44,919 bases of DNA from Oscillospiraceae bacterium (GTDB taxonomy: Bacteria; Bacillota; Clostridia; Oscillospirales; Oscillospiraceae), in assembly GCA_902783035.1 (NCBI GenBank), contig CACZPK010000044.1, positions 1-44,919 of the forward strand. Direction: 5' to 3'. Positions 24,587 through 32,723 of the stretch are shown here, in pieces. Below the pieces are notes generated by a model. That model searched no databases. It saw only the letters and a list, made by a program, of their open reading frames with translations, and was not told the DNA's origin. A program made the translations under genes and the position numbers. Each line of letters begins with the position of its first letter. Positions within the stretch are counted from its first letter, which is position 1.

Positions 24587-25045
24587 ATGGCAAACAAGGA
24601 AAAGATCCTCGAAGGACTTCAGATCATCGTGACCGACCTCGCGCAGCAGGCGGACAGCCACTCCATCCAGTCCCGCGTCTTCGCAAGCGAGGGCTTTACC
24701 AAGCTGGCGGAGAAGTACGCTGAACACGCCACGGAGGAGCGCGGCTACGTTGAGCAGTGCATCGATCGCATCCTCGACCTCGGCGGCGAGGTGAAGTGCG
24801 GCGCGAAGAAGGAAACTCCCGTTTACAAAGACCCCATCGAGTGGGTGAAGTACGATCTCCAGGTGTCCAGGGACGGCCTTGCCTGACTCAAGACGCTGGT
24901 CGAGGAAGCGCGGGACGACTACACCACCTATGACATCCTCAAGAAGTATTATCAGGATGAGGAAGAGGATATGTACTGGGGCGAACAGCAGCTTGAGCTG
25001 ATCGAGTGCATCGGCAAGCAGAACTGGATCCTCCGGCAGCTTTGA
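24587..25045 (+). pseudogene. bacterioferritin/ferritin-like gene with an in-frame TGA at codon 100
   Basis: GGAGG precedes ATG 24587. The frame reads EKILEGLQIIVTDLAQQADS, EHATEERGYVEQCIDRILDL and GG, then after DGLA a TGA (24884-24886). It continues in the same frame with LKTLVEEARDDYTTYDILKK and YYQDEEEDMYWGEQQLELIE up to the TGA at 25043. Total 152 codons, close to bacterioferritin length, with ferritin-like helices on both sides. The first part alone lacks the last two helices of the bundle and would not fold. Selenocysteine is unlikely since no such family is known and no clear SECIS hairpin is seen. Confidence 0.75.
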
Positions 25046-25058
25046 TGAGGAGCAGGTC

Positions 25059-25454
25059 ATGATTGCCGAGAATGTCAAGAAGGTTTTTGAGGAAAACCTG
25101 TGGTTCCTCGCCACCTGCGGCAAGGAGCCAAACGTGGTGCCGGCGGGCTTCAAGTGCGTCACCGAGGACGGGAAGTTTGCCATTGGCGCGGTGCTGCTGG
25201 AAACAACGCTGGAGAACATAAAGGCAAATGGGAAAATCGCCATCGCCGCAGCCAATCCCCTGACGGCGGAGGCGTATCAGATCAAGGGAACGGCGGATCT
25301 TGTGACCGAAGGAGCGGTCTATGAGCATTACGCCAAGCTCGCCGAGGACACCTTCCACGGCGTGCATCCCGCAAAGTGCGCTGTGATCGTCACGCCTGAA
25401 AAGCTGATTGTGGCAAGCCCCAACGGGGAAAACAGAAAGGAATTGCCGCTGTAA
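25059..25454 (+). CDS. pyridoxamine 5'-phosphate oxidase-like flavin-binding protein
   Basis: 131 residues. The split-barrel fold is suggested by ENLWFLATCGKEPNVVPAGF, then GAVLLETTLENIKANGKIAI and AYQIKGTADLVTEGAVYEHY, typical of small FMN-binding PNPOx-like proteins. These often reduce flavin, heme or F420-type substrates, and the precise role is unknown. GAGGAG lies before ATG 25059, 13 bases behind the ferritin-like remnant. It fits the flavin redox theme of the region. Confidence 0.88.
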   Translation: MIAENVKKVFEENLWFLATCGKEPNVVPAGFKCVTEDGKFAIGAVLLETTLENIKANGKIAIAAANPLTAEAYQIKGTADLVTEGAVYEHYAKLAEDTFHGVHPAKCAVIVTPEKLIVASPNGENRKELPL

Positions 25455-25486
25455 GCGGGAGCCTGCCGGCAAATAAGAACAAAAGC

Positions 25487-25535
25487 CAAAGAGACTGACG
25501 TTGTGAGTGGTAACCCACGCGCCAGCCTCTTTTGC
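25487..25535 (+). terminator. imperfect terminator hairpin
   Basis: The arm CAAAGAG-CTG (from 25487) pairs with CAG-CTCTTTTG (to 25535) with mismatches, enclosing a perfect GTGG/CCAC hairpin (25507-25518). A TTTT run closes the right arm. Confidence 0.5.
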
Positions 25536-25589
25536 AACTGTACCATTGGAAAACAATGACACATCATAATAACAGAGGGAGTTCGTATC

Positions 25590-25670
25590 ATGGAGATCAA
25601 GGCAGTCAAATTCAGAAAAGATGGATTTTATACGCAACCCTTGGGACAGCGAAAGAGGCTATTGATATGA
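25590..25670 (+). CDS. 26-codon small ORF coupled to the next gene
   Basis: ATG 25590 has a good ribosome site (GGGAG, 8 bases upstream) and reads MEIKAVKFRKDGFYTQPLGQ then RKRLLI. Its stop overlaps the start of the following gene as ATGA, so it may couple translation. It could also be the stump of a longer gene whose middle was lost. I recognise no family. Confidence 0.4.
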   Translation: MEIKAVKFRKDGFYTQPLGQRKRLLI

Positions 25671-26029
25671 TTTATACGAAAAAGGTCCTTGTTTCAGCGA
25701 GTATGTGCGACGGCAAAGCAACGCTGTCCCCTCTCGCCGCCTTTCAGCTCGTGGAGGACGCGGTGACAGAGCTTCTCGGGCAGCTCCATATTGACGGGGT
25801 TACTGCTATGCGCGAGTATGGCGCGACGTGGGTGTTCGTAAAGACGGTTATCCGATTTTTCCAGCGTCCGAGCTGGCCGGAAGGGTTGGAGATCAGAAGC
25901 TTTGTTTCGGCACGTTCGTTTCCGCAAGCCGTATTGAAGAGAATCCCCGGTACTGACCACCTTTTGGCGGGGGAAATAGAAGCCATGCAGCAAGAAATCA
26001 TTGAAATCGTAGCGGAAAATGATATTTAA
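25667..26029 (+). CDS. acyl-ACP thioesterase-like hotdog protein, short
   Basis: 120 residues where acyl-ACP thioesterases have about 240. The start fits one hotdog domain: MIYTKKVLVSASMCDGKATL, LSPLAAFQLVEDAVTELLGQ and GATWVFVKTVIRFFQRPSWP. The last third (FPQAVLKRIPGTDHLLAGEI) does not follow the family, so an internal or terminal deletion is likely. ATG 25667 overlaps the stop of the small ORF upstream. There is no good ribosome site of its own, which supports coupling. The function is uncertain. Confidence 0.6.
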   Translation: MIYTKKVLVSASMCDGKATLSPLAAFQLVEDAVTELLGQLHIDGVTAMREYGATWVFVKTVIRFFQRPSWPEGLEIRSFVSARSFPQAVLKRIPGTDHLLAGEIEAMQQEIIEIVAENDI

Positions 26030-26081
26030 GGTCAGATAAAAATGTGTTATAATATGACCATCAACCAAAGGTGGTGATTGA

Positions 26082-26966
26082 ATGCTTCTGCGGCAAATCG
26101 AATACTTCCAGTCCGTCGTGCGGAATAACAACTTTACCCTTGCGGCGGAGGAGCACCATATTTCGCAATCCGCCATCTCCCAGCAGATCAAGGTGCTGGA
26201 GGACGAGCTGGGGGTCAAGCTGCTGGAGCGCAAAAACCGGCGCTTCGAGCTGACCGAGGCGGGAAAGCATTTCTACAAGCGCAGCCTCGTTATCACCGCC
26301 GACCTGGAGCAGCTTTGCCGTGAGACGGTGCGCATTGACAAAAAAGACGAGCTTGAACTGTCTGTGGGCTTTCTGGTGTCCTACGGCGGCGACGAGTTTA
26401 CCCGTGCCATTGCCGCGTTCTCCGAGCAGTACCCCGCCGTGACGCTGAATGTGATGAGCGGCAACCACGAGGATCTGTATGACGCGCTTCGTTTCGGCAA
26501 GATCGACATGGCGCTCAATGACCAGCGACGCGCATTTTCCGACGAGTATGAAAACCACATCCTCTCGGAATCCGTCTGCTCCGTTGAGATGGCAACGCAC
26601 AATCCGCTCTCTCAGCTTTCAGCGGTGGAGATCGCCGACCTGCGGCACCTGCCCTGCATCTTGGTCGCGTCCAGCGCGCAGCAGGAGGAAGAGCGGCGCT
26701 ATTACCGCGACATCGTGGGCTTCAAGGGTGAATTTCTCTTTGCTGAGACCGTGCAGGAGGCGCGGGTGCTGGCGGTATCGAACCGCGGCGTGCTGCCCGT
26801 GGAGGGGCGGCAGAGTGACAGCTTTTTCGGCGCGACGCTCCGGCGCGTTCCGCTCACGCGCGGTGGCAATCCGATCCGCCGCACCTACTGCGCGTTCTGG
26901 AAGAAGGACAACGCCAACCCCTACACCGAACGGTTCGCCATGCTGCTTCGAGAGCAGTTCACATAA
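26082..26966 (+). CDS. LysR family transcriptional regulator
   Basis: 294 residues, full length. The helix-turn-helix is FQSVVRNNNFTLAAEEHHIS then QSAISQQIKVLEDELGVKLL. The effector domain has LELSVGFLVSYGGDEFTRAI and the usual two-lobe layout. GGTGGTGA precedes ATG 26082, and a TATAAT box lies 23 bases further up. It stands directly before a carboxymuconolactone-decarboxylase/flavodoxin operon in the same orientation, so it probably controls that operon in response to a small molecule. Confidence 0.93.
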   Translation: MLLRQIEYFQSVVRNNNFTLAAEEHHISQSAISQQIKVLEDELGVKLLERKNRRFELTEAGKHFYKRSLVITADLEQLCRETVRIDKKDELELSVGFLVSYGGDEFTRAIAAFSEQYPAVTLNVMSGNHEDLYDALRFGKIDMALNDQRRAFSDEYENHILSESVCSVEMATHNPLSQLSAVEIADLRHLPCILVASSAQQEEERRYYRDIVGFKGEFLFAETVQEARVLAVSNRGVLPVEGRQSDSFFGATLRRVPLTRGGNPIRRTYCAFWKKDNANPYTERFAMLLREQFT

Positions 26967-26982
26967 GCTATACTTATCAAAT

Positions 26983-27017
26983 GCCCCCAAAATCCAGATT
27001 GATTGGATTTCGGGGGC
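26983..27017 (+). terminator. terminator hairpin of the LysR gene
   Basis: GCCCCC plus AAATCCA (26983-26996) pairs with TTGGATTT plus GGGGGC (27003-27017) with one small bulge. The right arm overlaps the -35 box of the next promoter. Confidence 0.55.
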
Positions 27018-27027
27018 TTGCTATAAT
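26999..27027 (+). promoter_or_regulatory. promoter of the redox operon
   Basis: -35 TTGATT (26999-27004), 17-base spacer and perfect -10 TATAAT (27022-27027), 31 bases before ATG 27058. It overlaps the terminator hairpin of the preceding LysR gene. Confidence 0.6.
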
Positions 27028-27057
27028 TGGGACAGTAATCATACGGAGGATCACAAC

Positions 27058-27831
27058 ATGGCAATCACGAAATTTGCAAAGCAGTACCACGAAAAGATGT
27101 TTCCCGGTTACGTCTCGGCGTTTCTGGAGACCGACCCGGAGTTTATGGAACGCTTCGACAACTTCGCCTTCGATGAGGTCGTCAACCAGCCGGGGCAGGA
27201 ACTGGACGACAAGACCCGCTTCATGACGATCCTCGCGACGCTGCTGGGCTGTCAGGGCGTTGACGAGTTCCGCTGCATGCTGGGCGCGGCGCTGAACTTC
27301 GGCGTGACGCCGACAGAGGCGAAGGAGATCGTCTATCAGGCGGTCGCGTACCTCGGCATCGGCCGCGTGTTCCCGTTTCTGAAGGTGACGAACGAGGTGC
27401 TGGAAGCGCGCGGCGTCAAGCTGCCGCTCCCCGGGCAGGCGACCACGACGACGGAAAACCGCCGCGAGAACGGTACACATGCGCAAATCGACATCTTCGG
27501 CGAGGGAATGCGCGATTTCTGGCAGTCCGGTCCAGAAGAAAGCCGTCACATCAATAACTGGCTCGCGGACAACTGCTTCGGCGACTACTACACGCGCACG
27601 GGGCTGGACTACGCGCAGCGCGAGATGGTTACGTTCTGCTTCCTCGCGGCGCAGGGCGGCTGCGAGCCGCAGCTTACCAGCCACGCGGTGGGCAATATGC
27701 GAGTCGGCAACGACAAGGCCTTTTTGATCCGTGTGATCTCGCAGTGCCTGCCGTATATCGGCTATCCGCGCAGCCTGAACGCGCTGCGGTGCGTGAACGA
27801 AGCGGCCAAGCAGATGGAGGCGGCACAATGA
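27058..27831 (+). CDS. carboxymuconolactone decarboxylase family protein (two AhpD-like repeats)
   Basis: 257 residues made of two related all-helical halves. The first has FMTILATLLGCQGVDEFRCM then LGAALNFGVTPTEAKEIVYQ. The second has MVTFCFLAAQGGCEPQLTSH then AVGNMRVGND. Only the second half keeps a Cys and a His at spacing similar to the redox CxxCxxxH site, so peroxidase-type activity is uncertain. CGGAGG lies before ATG 27058. The stop overlaps the next start as ATGA. It is the first gene of an operon with two flavodoxins, an aldo/keto reductase and an SDR. Confidence 0.9.
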   Translation: MAITKFAKQYHEKMFPGYVSAFLETDPEFMERFDNFAFDEVVNQPGQELDDKTRFMTILATLLGCQGVDEFRCMLGAALNFGVTPTEAKEIVYQAVAYLGIGRVFPFLKVTNEVLEARGVKLPLPGQATTTTENRRENGTHAQIDIFGEGMRDFWQSGPEESRHINNWLADNCFGDYYTRTGLDYAQREMVTFCFLAAQGGCEPQLTSHAVGNMRVGNDKAFLIRVISQCLPYIGYPRSLNALRCVNEAAKQMEAAQ

Positions 27832-28559
27832 GACGCTTTGCAATGATTCTACTGACCGCTGTGCTGGCGCTGAGCCTTGCGGCATGCGGCGGCAATGCGT
27901 CGGAGCCTGCAGAAACATCCGCGCAGAATGAGACAACGAACGCAGCACCCGCGGCCATAGTTGAGACAATTCCGTCGCCGGAAACTGCACGGGCCGAAGC
28001 CGCAACGGACGGCAGCAAAACACTCGTCGCCTATTTCAGCCGCGTCGGCAACACGGACTTTCCCGACGATATCGACGCGGTATCGAGCGCCACGCTCAGC
28101 CGCAAAGACGGCGAGCTCAAGGGCAACGCCCAGCTGATGGCGGAATGGATGGCAGAGGAGGCGGGCGGGGATCTGTTTGCCATCCAAACGGAGAACACCT
28201 ATCCCATCGACTACCGCGAGACGACGGACGTCGCCAAGCGGGAGCAGAACGCGAACGACCGTCCCGCGCTCAAAACGCACATTGACGGCATGGCGGATTA
28301 TTCCACCGTCTACGTCGTGTTCCCGAACTGGTGGGTCGATCTGCCGATGGCGGTCTATGCGTTTTTCGACGAGTACGACCTCTCGGGCAAGACGGTCTAT
28401 GTGTCCATCACGCATGAGGGAAGCGGCTTTTCCCGCACCGTCAGCACGATTGAAAATCTGGAACCGGATGCGTCAGTGATCGAGGGCCTTTCCATCCGCG
28501 GCTCGAAGGTGCCGAAATCCGAGGAAACGGTCCGGCAGTTTGTAAGAGATCATCAATAA
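27828..28559 (+). CDS. lipid-anchored flavodoxin
   Basis: 243 residues. A signal peptide with lipobox LAACGG is followed by a Thr/Ala/Glu-rich linker of about 50 residues and a flavodoxin domain: TLVAYFSRVGNTDF (FMN loop), VFPNWWVDLPMAVYAFFDEY and VYVSITHEGSGFSRTVSTIE. The FMN domain therefore acts outside the membrane, where it could accept electrons from a membrane cytochrome such as the DUF4405 protein encoded downstream (inference). ATG 27828 overlaps the upstream stop by four bases. Confidence 0.9.
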   Translation: MRRFAMILLTAVLALSLAACGGNASEPAETSAQNETTNAAPAAIVETIPSPETARAEAATDGSKTLVAYFSRVGNTDFPDDIDAVSSATLSRKDGELKGNAQLMAEWMAEEAGGDLFAIQTENTYPIDYRETTDVAKREQNANDRPALKTHIDGMADYSTVYVVFPNWWVDLPMAVYAFFDEYDLSGKTVYVSITHEGSGFSRTVSTIENLEPDASVIEGLSIRGSKVPKSEETVRQFVRDHQ

Positions 28560-28579
28560 TCTGAAAAGGAGACAGCATC

Positions 28580-29098
28580 ATGGCGAAAAATCTGATCATC
28601 TACTATTCCCGCAGAGGCGAGAACTATTTCGGCGGTTCCATTCGCAATGTTGCCAAGGGCAACACCGAGTACTGTGTCGAGTTCATCCAAAAGGCGATTG
28701 GCGCGGACGTGTTTGAGATCGAGACGGTCAAGGAGTATTCCAAGGACTACACCACCTGCACGCAGGAGGCGCAGGCGGAGGCCCGCAGCGGCGAGCGCCC
28801 GGCGCTCAAAAAGTATCTGGAGAGCGTCGCGGACTATGACAACATCTTCGTTTGCGGCCCCTGCTGGTGGGGGACGTTCCCCTGCGCGGAGCTGGGCCAG
28901 CTCGAACGCCTTGACTGGACGGGCAGGAACGTCTTCGCGCTCATGACCCACGAGGGCAGCGGCCTCGGCCATTGCGAGAGCGACCTCAGAAAGATTTGCA
29001 AGGGCGCGAACGTTGGGCGCGGCCTCGCAGTCAGCGGCAGCAGCGCGCAGGGCAGCGAGAGCACCGTCGCCGCATGGGCGAAGAAGTGCGTGGGGTAA
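28580..29098 (+). CDS. flavodoxin
   Basis: 172 residues, cytoplasmic. The FMN loop is LIIYYSRRGENYFGGSIRNV, followed by VFCGP-like VCGPCWWGTFPCAELGQLER and ALMTHEGSGLGHCESDLRKI. It is the flavodoxin class with Arg-Arg in the phosphate loop. AAGGAG lies eight bases before ATG 28580. It is part of the operon beginning at 27058 and is the soluble counterpart of the lipid-anchored flavodoxin just upstream. Confidence 0.92.
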   Translation: MAKNLIIYYSRRGENYFGGSIRNVAKGNTEYCVEFIQKAIGADVFEIETVKEYSKDYTTCTQEAQAEARSGERPALKKYLESVADYDNIFVCGPCWWGTFPCAELGQLERLDWTGRNVFALMTHEGSGLGHCESDLRKICKGANVGRGLAVSGSSAQGSESTVAAWAKKCVG

Positions 29099-29103
29099 GC
29101 GGC

Positions 29104-30234
29104 ATGAAGGAGAGCAGGTTCTTCCCTGAGATCCACGGCAACTTCGGCTTCGGTTGCATGCGCCTGCCGATGAAGGGCGGCGAGGTCGACTACGACGAGT
29201 TCTCGCGTATGGCGGACGCGTTCACGGACGCGGGCTTCAACTACTTCGACACCGCCCACGGCTACCTCGGCGGCAAGTCGGAGACTGCCATCCGAGATTG
29301 CGTCGCCAAACGCTACCCGCGCGAAAAATTCCTGCTGACGGATAAGCTGACCGACCCGTACTTCAAGCGTCAGGAGGATATCCGCCCATTCTTTGAGCAG
29401 CAGCTTGGGTGGTGCGGCGTGGATCACTTCGACTTCTATCTCATGCATGCGCAGGACAAGAACAACTACGAGAAGTTCAAGCGCTGCCGCGCGTATGAAA
29501 CCGCGTACAAGTTCAAGGAAGAGGGGCTGATCCGCCACTTCGGCATCTCGTTTCACGACAAGGCGGATGTACTCGACCGCATCCTCACCGAGCACCCCGA
29601 GATCGAGGTTGTGCAGATTCAGTTCAACTATGTGGACTACGAGGACGCGTCCGTGGAGAGCCGCAAGGTCTACGAGGTCTGCGAAAAGCACAATAAGCCC
29701 GTCATCGTCATGGAGCCGGTCAAGGGCGGCAGCCTCGTCAATCTCCCGGAGCAGGCGGACGCGATCCTGCGCGCGCTTCACGGGGGCGGCAACGCGAGCT
29801 ATGCCATCCGCTTTGCAGCGAGCTTCCCGAACATGGCGATGGTGCTCTCCGGCATGAGCAATATGGAGCAGATGGCGGACAACCTCAGCGCCATGAAAGA
29901 TTTCAAACCGCTCGACAACACGGAAATGGCGGCGGTGCGCAAGGTTTGCGGCATTTTTAAGGGACTGAATCTTATCCCCTGCACCTCCTGCCGCTACTGC
30001 GTGGAGGAGAACGATTGCCCGAAGGGCATCCGCATCCCGGATATGTTCTCGTCCCTCAACGCGCACGAGGCGTTCCACAACTGGAACACGGCGTATTATT
30101 ACGAGAACATCATCACCGGCGGCGGGCACGGCAAGGCGTCGGACTGCATCAGGTGCGGCAAGTGCGAAAAGGTCTGCCCGCAGCACCTCCCCATCCGGGA
30201 GCTGCTCCAGAACGTGGCAAAGACGTTTGAGTAA
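29104..30234 (+). CDS. aldo/keto reductase with C-terminal 4Fe-4S ferredoxin domain
   Basis: 376 residues. The TIM-barrel part has GFGCMRLPM, FNYFDTAHGYLGGKSE with the catalytic Asp and Tyr, FDFYLMHAQDK, and LIRHFGISFHDKADVLDRIL. The C-terminal part has CTSCRYCVEENDCPKGI and CIRCGKCEKVCPQHL, each with spacing for iron-sulfur binding. This is the COG1453 type, in which the Fe-S cluster may feed electrons to the barrel site. ATG 29104 lies five bases behind the flavodoxin stop. The flavodoxin could be its partner. Confidence 0.93.
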   Translation: MKESRFFPEIHGNFGFGCMRLPMKGGEVDYDEFSRMADAFTDAGFNYFDTAHGYLGGKSETAIRDCVAKRYPREKFLLTDKLTDPYFKRQEDIRPFFEQQLGWCGVDHFDFYLMHAQDKNNYEKFKRCRAYETAYKFKEEGLIRHFGISFHDKADVLDRILTEHPEIEVVQIQFNYVDYEDASVESRKVYEVCEKHNKPVIVMEPVKGGSLVNLPEQADAILRALHGGGNASYAIRFAASFPNMAMVLSGMSNMEQMADNLSAMKDFKPLDNTEMAAVRKVCGIFKGLNLIPCTSCRYCVEENDCPKGIRIPDMFSSLNAHEAFHNWNTAYYYENIITGGGHGKASDCIRCGKCEKVCPQHLPIRELLQNVAKTFE

Positions 30235-30243
30235 GGAGAGAAC

Positions 30244-31077
30244 ATGAACAAAGAAGTGACGTTAGTCACCGGCGCGGGGCAGATCAGCATGGCGATCGCC
30301 CGCCGCGTGGGCTTTGGAAAGAAGATCATTCTCGGCGACAAGAAGATCGAGAACGCCAATGCCATCGCCAGGATCATGAACGAGGCGGGCTTTGACGTCG
30401 AGCCGTTTGAGATGGACCTTTCCTCCCGTGCATCTATCAAAAGTATCATCGCTGAGGCGCAGAAGTACGGCGAGATCAAATACCTCGTCAACGGCGCGGG
30501 CGTGTCGCCCAGTCAGGCGCCGATCGAGGCAATTTTGAAGGTCGACCTCTACGGTACGGCGGTGCTTTTGGAGGAGGTTGGCAAGGTCATCGCGGCGGGC
30601 GGCTGCGGCGTGACGATTTCCAGCCAGAGCGGCTGGCGGATGCCACAGCTCACGGCGGAGCAGGATCGCCAGCTCGCGACGACGCCCGCTGAGGAGCTGC
30701 TGGAGCTTGAGATCCTGAAGCCCGAGAACATCCGCGATACGCTCCACGCCTACCAGATGGCGAAGCGCTGCAACGAAAAGCGCGTGATGGCGGAGTGCGT
30801 CAAGTGGGGCGAGCGCGGCGCGCGGCTCAACGATATCGCGCCGGGCATCATCGTGACGCCGCTTGCCATCGACGAGTTCAACGGAGCGCGCGGCGACTTT
30901 TACAAGAGCATGTTCGCCAAGTGCCCCGCGGGACGCCCCGGCACGGCGGACGAGGTGGCAAATGTGGCGGCGCTTCTCATGAGCGATGCGGGCGCGTTTA
31001 TCACCGGCTCGACGTTCCTGATCGACGGCGGCGCGACGGCAAGCTATTACTACGGCCCGCTCCAACCGCGGGCTTAA
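30244..31077 (+). CDS. short-chain dehydrogenase/reductase (SDR)
   Basis: 277 residues. The NAD(P) site is LVTGAGQISMAIARRVGFGK (TGxGxxS in place of the usual TGxxxGxG). LVNGAGVSPSQAP, SSQSGW with the catalytic Ser region, YQMAKR giving YxxxK, and the end GAFITGSTFLIDGGATASYY follow. It oxidises or reduces an alcohol/ketone pair of unknown identity. It follows the aldo/keto reductase after nine bases with AAGGAG before ATG 30244. Confidence 0.92.
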   Translation: MNKEVTLVTGAGQISMAIARRVGFGKKIILGDKKIENANAIARIMNEAGFDVEPFEMDLSSRASIKSIIAEAQKYGEIKYLVNGAGVSPSQAPIEAILKVDLYGTAVLLEEVGKVIAAGGCGVTISSQSGWRMPQLTAEQDRQLATTPAEELLELEILKPENIRDTLHAYQMAKRCNEKRVMAECVKWGERGARLNDIAPGIIVTPLAIDEFNGARGDFYKSMFAKCPAGRPGTADEVANVAALLMSDAGAFITGSTFLIDGGATASYYYGPLQPRA

Positions 31078-31090
31078 AGGAGGAAATCGT

Positions 31091-31723
31091 ATGAAGCGGA
31101 TCGCATCCCTGCTGCTGAGCATTGTTCTCATGCTCGGCTTTACCATTCCCGCCATGGCGGCGGAGTCTTACGCCGACGTAAACGGCGACGAGTGGTTTGC
31201 AGCGGCAGCATACGCGCTGCGCGAGCGCGGCATTATGAACGGCGTCGAGGGCAACCGCTTCGCGCCGAACGAGACCTTTACCCGCGCGCAGCTTGCCACC
31301 GTACTCTATCGCATGGTGGGCAGCCCCGTCGTCACGGGCGAGGACAGCTTTTCCGATACCGAGCCGGGCGCGTGGTACGCGGACGCGGTGCTGTGGGCGT
31401 CGCAAACCGGTGTTGTCAACGGGATCGGCAACGGCCTGTACGACACGGTTTTCATCGGCTATCCCATCTGGTGGGGCGATCTGCCGATGATCCTGCACAC
31501 CTTCATGGAGCGCTATGATTTTGCAGGCAAAACCGTGATCCCGTTCAATACCCATGAGGGAAGCGGACAGAGCGGAACGCAGAGCGCCATCGCAAACAAG
31601 CTCTCCGGCGCGACGGTGCTGCAAGGGCTTGCCATGCGCGGCAGCACGGCGCAGGCGCTCGTGTGCGCCGGAACGGACGCGACGGTGAAGAATTGGCTGG
31701 GCGGTCTCGGGCTTGTGAAGTGA
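31091..31723 (+). CDS. chimera: signal peptide, S-layer homology domains and C-terminal half of a flavodoxin
   Basis: 210 residues. The signal peptide (LLLSIVLMLGFTIPAMAAES) is followed by one full SLH domain (SYADVNGDEWFAAAAYALRE, RFAPNETFTRAQLATVLYRM), and a second that stops at VVNGIGNG. From residue 116 or so it becomes flavodoxin at YDTVFIGYPIWWGDLPMILH then TVIPFNTHEGSGQSGTQSAI. The flavodoxin lacks its N-terminal third with the FMN phosphate loop, and the SLH2 lacks its end, so an in-frame deletion joined the parts. FMN binding is doubtful. GGAGG precedes ATG 31091 and the stop overlaps the next start as GTGA. Confidence 0.85.
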   Translation: MKRIASLLLSIVLMLGFTIPAMAAESYADVNGDEWFAAAAYALRERGIMNGVEGNRFAPNETFTRAQLATVLYRMVGSPVVTGEDSFSDTEPGAWYADAVLWASQTGVVNGIGNGLYDTVFIGYPIWWGDLPMILHTFMERYDFAGKTVIPFNTHEGSGQSGTQSAIANKLSGATVLQGLAMRGSTAQALVCAGTDATVKNWLGGLGLVK

Positions 31724-32352
31724 AAACGAAGAGAATCCGTATGGCGGTCGATATCGCCATGACCGCAGTGCTGCCATGTCTCATGGCGTACTCGCTGATC
31801 GGCGAGACGTTTCATGAGGCAATGGGTATTGTCATGCTCGCACTGTTCATCACACACCACATCTTGAACCGGGCGTGGTGCAAGGGGCTGTTCCGGGGAC
31901 GGTACGGCGCTTATCGGACATTTGTGACGGCGGTGGATGTCCTGCTTTTCGCTGTTCTGATCTGCCAGCCTCTCAGCGGGATCGCGATGAGCAAGCATCT
32001 GTTTACATTCCTGCCGACGGCGGGCTTGTCGGCAACGGCGCGGACGGTGCATTTGCTGCTCGCCTACTGGGGCTTTGTGCTGATGAGCCTGCATCTGGGG
32101 CTGCACATCGACGCGATACTGAAAACGAAGCCGAAGTGGCTGCCCTTTGCGGCGGGAGCGGCGTCGCTCTACGGCGCATATGCGTTTGTAAAGCGGGAGC
32201 TGCCGCTCTATATGACGCTGCGGTCGCTGTTCGCGTTCTTCGACTATGCCGAGCCGCGCATTTGGTTCTTCGCGGATTATCTCACCATCATGGTACTGTT
32301 TGTGACGCTCGGATACGGGATCGGAAAGGCCCTGAAAGGAAAAAGCAAATGA
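31720..32352 (+). CDS. DUF4405 membrane protein (possible cytochrome-like)
   Basis: 210 residues with about five membrane segments. His residues lie at regular places in the helices: [20 protein letters not shown] and [20 protein letters not shown]. That pattern fits the DUF4405 family, related to b-type heme membrane proteins that work with flavin proteins. GTG 31720 overlaps the upstream stop (GTGA). Its place behind flavodoxins and an SLH-flavodoxin suggests electron transfer across the membrane (inference). Confidence 0.85.
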   Translation: MKTKRIRMAVDIAMTAVLPCLMAYSLIGETFHEAMGIVMLALFITHHILNRAWCKGLFRGRYGAYRTFVTAVDVLLFAVLICQPLSGIAMSKHLFTFLPTAGLSATARTVHLLLAYWGFVLMSLHLGLHIDAILKTKPKWLPFAAGAASLYGAYAFVKRELPLYMTLRSLFAFFDYAEPRIWFFADYLTIMVLFVTLGYGIGKALKGKSK

Positions 32353-32690
32353 CAGATGCGGAACAGATTCAAAAACAGCACGAAAAGATGTGCACTGCCA
32401 TGATCCGAAAGGGTGCGGCGGCGCTTGACGCGGTTCTGGACGAAAGCTTCGTCCTTATCCACATGACGGGAATGCGCCAGAGCAAGGCGGCGTTCTTCGG
32501 CGCGGTCATGGACGGCACACTCATTGACACCGCGGCGGCGTTCTTCAACGAGGCGGACGTGGGCAAAGCGGTTCGCGACAGCGGCGTTGCCCGTGAGGAG
32601 ATGTTCATTACCAGTAAGCTCTGGCTGCGGGAGATTTATGAGATTGTTGAGCGCCGCGGCCCAGCAAGAGCTAAGCCTTTATACACACTG
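32349..32690 (+). pseudogene. chimera of an NTF2/SnoaL-like start and an aldo/keto reductase fragment
   Basis: ATG 32349 overlaps the DUF4405 stop (ATGA). The first 57 residues look like a SnoaL/DUF4440 protein ([20 protein letters not shown], then [20 protein letters not shown]). From about residue 57 the text changes to [20 protein letters not shown] and [11 protein letters not shown], a canonical stretch of aldo/keto reductases from the catalytic Asp region. After SKLW the similarity ends. The frame stays open through a terminator into the trkH region as far as 32873, which is meaningless. Both parents are truncated, so no function is expected. Confidence 0.7.
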
Positions 32691-32723
32691 CAAGCGTCCG
32701 CAATTGCGGACGCTTGTTTTTTT
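32691..32723 (+). terminator. strong intrinsic terminator
   Basis: A perfect 11-bp stem, CAAGCGTCCGC (32691-32701) with GCGGACGCTTG (32706-32716), loop AATT, followed by seven T. It closes the redox region. The truncated trkH reading frame begins directly in its T run. Confidence 0.92.

Noticed and set aside
24884-24886. Selenocysteine codon in the ferritin-like gene
   Set aside because: No selenoprotein of this family is known to me, and no clear SECIS-type hairpin follows the TGA.
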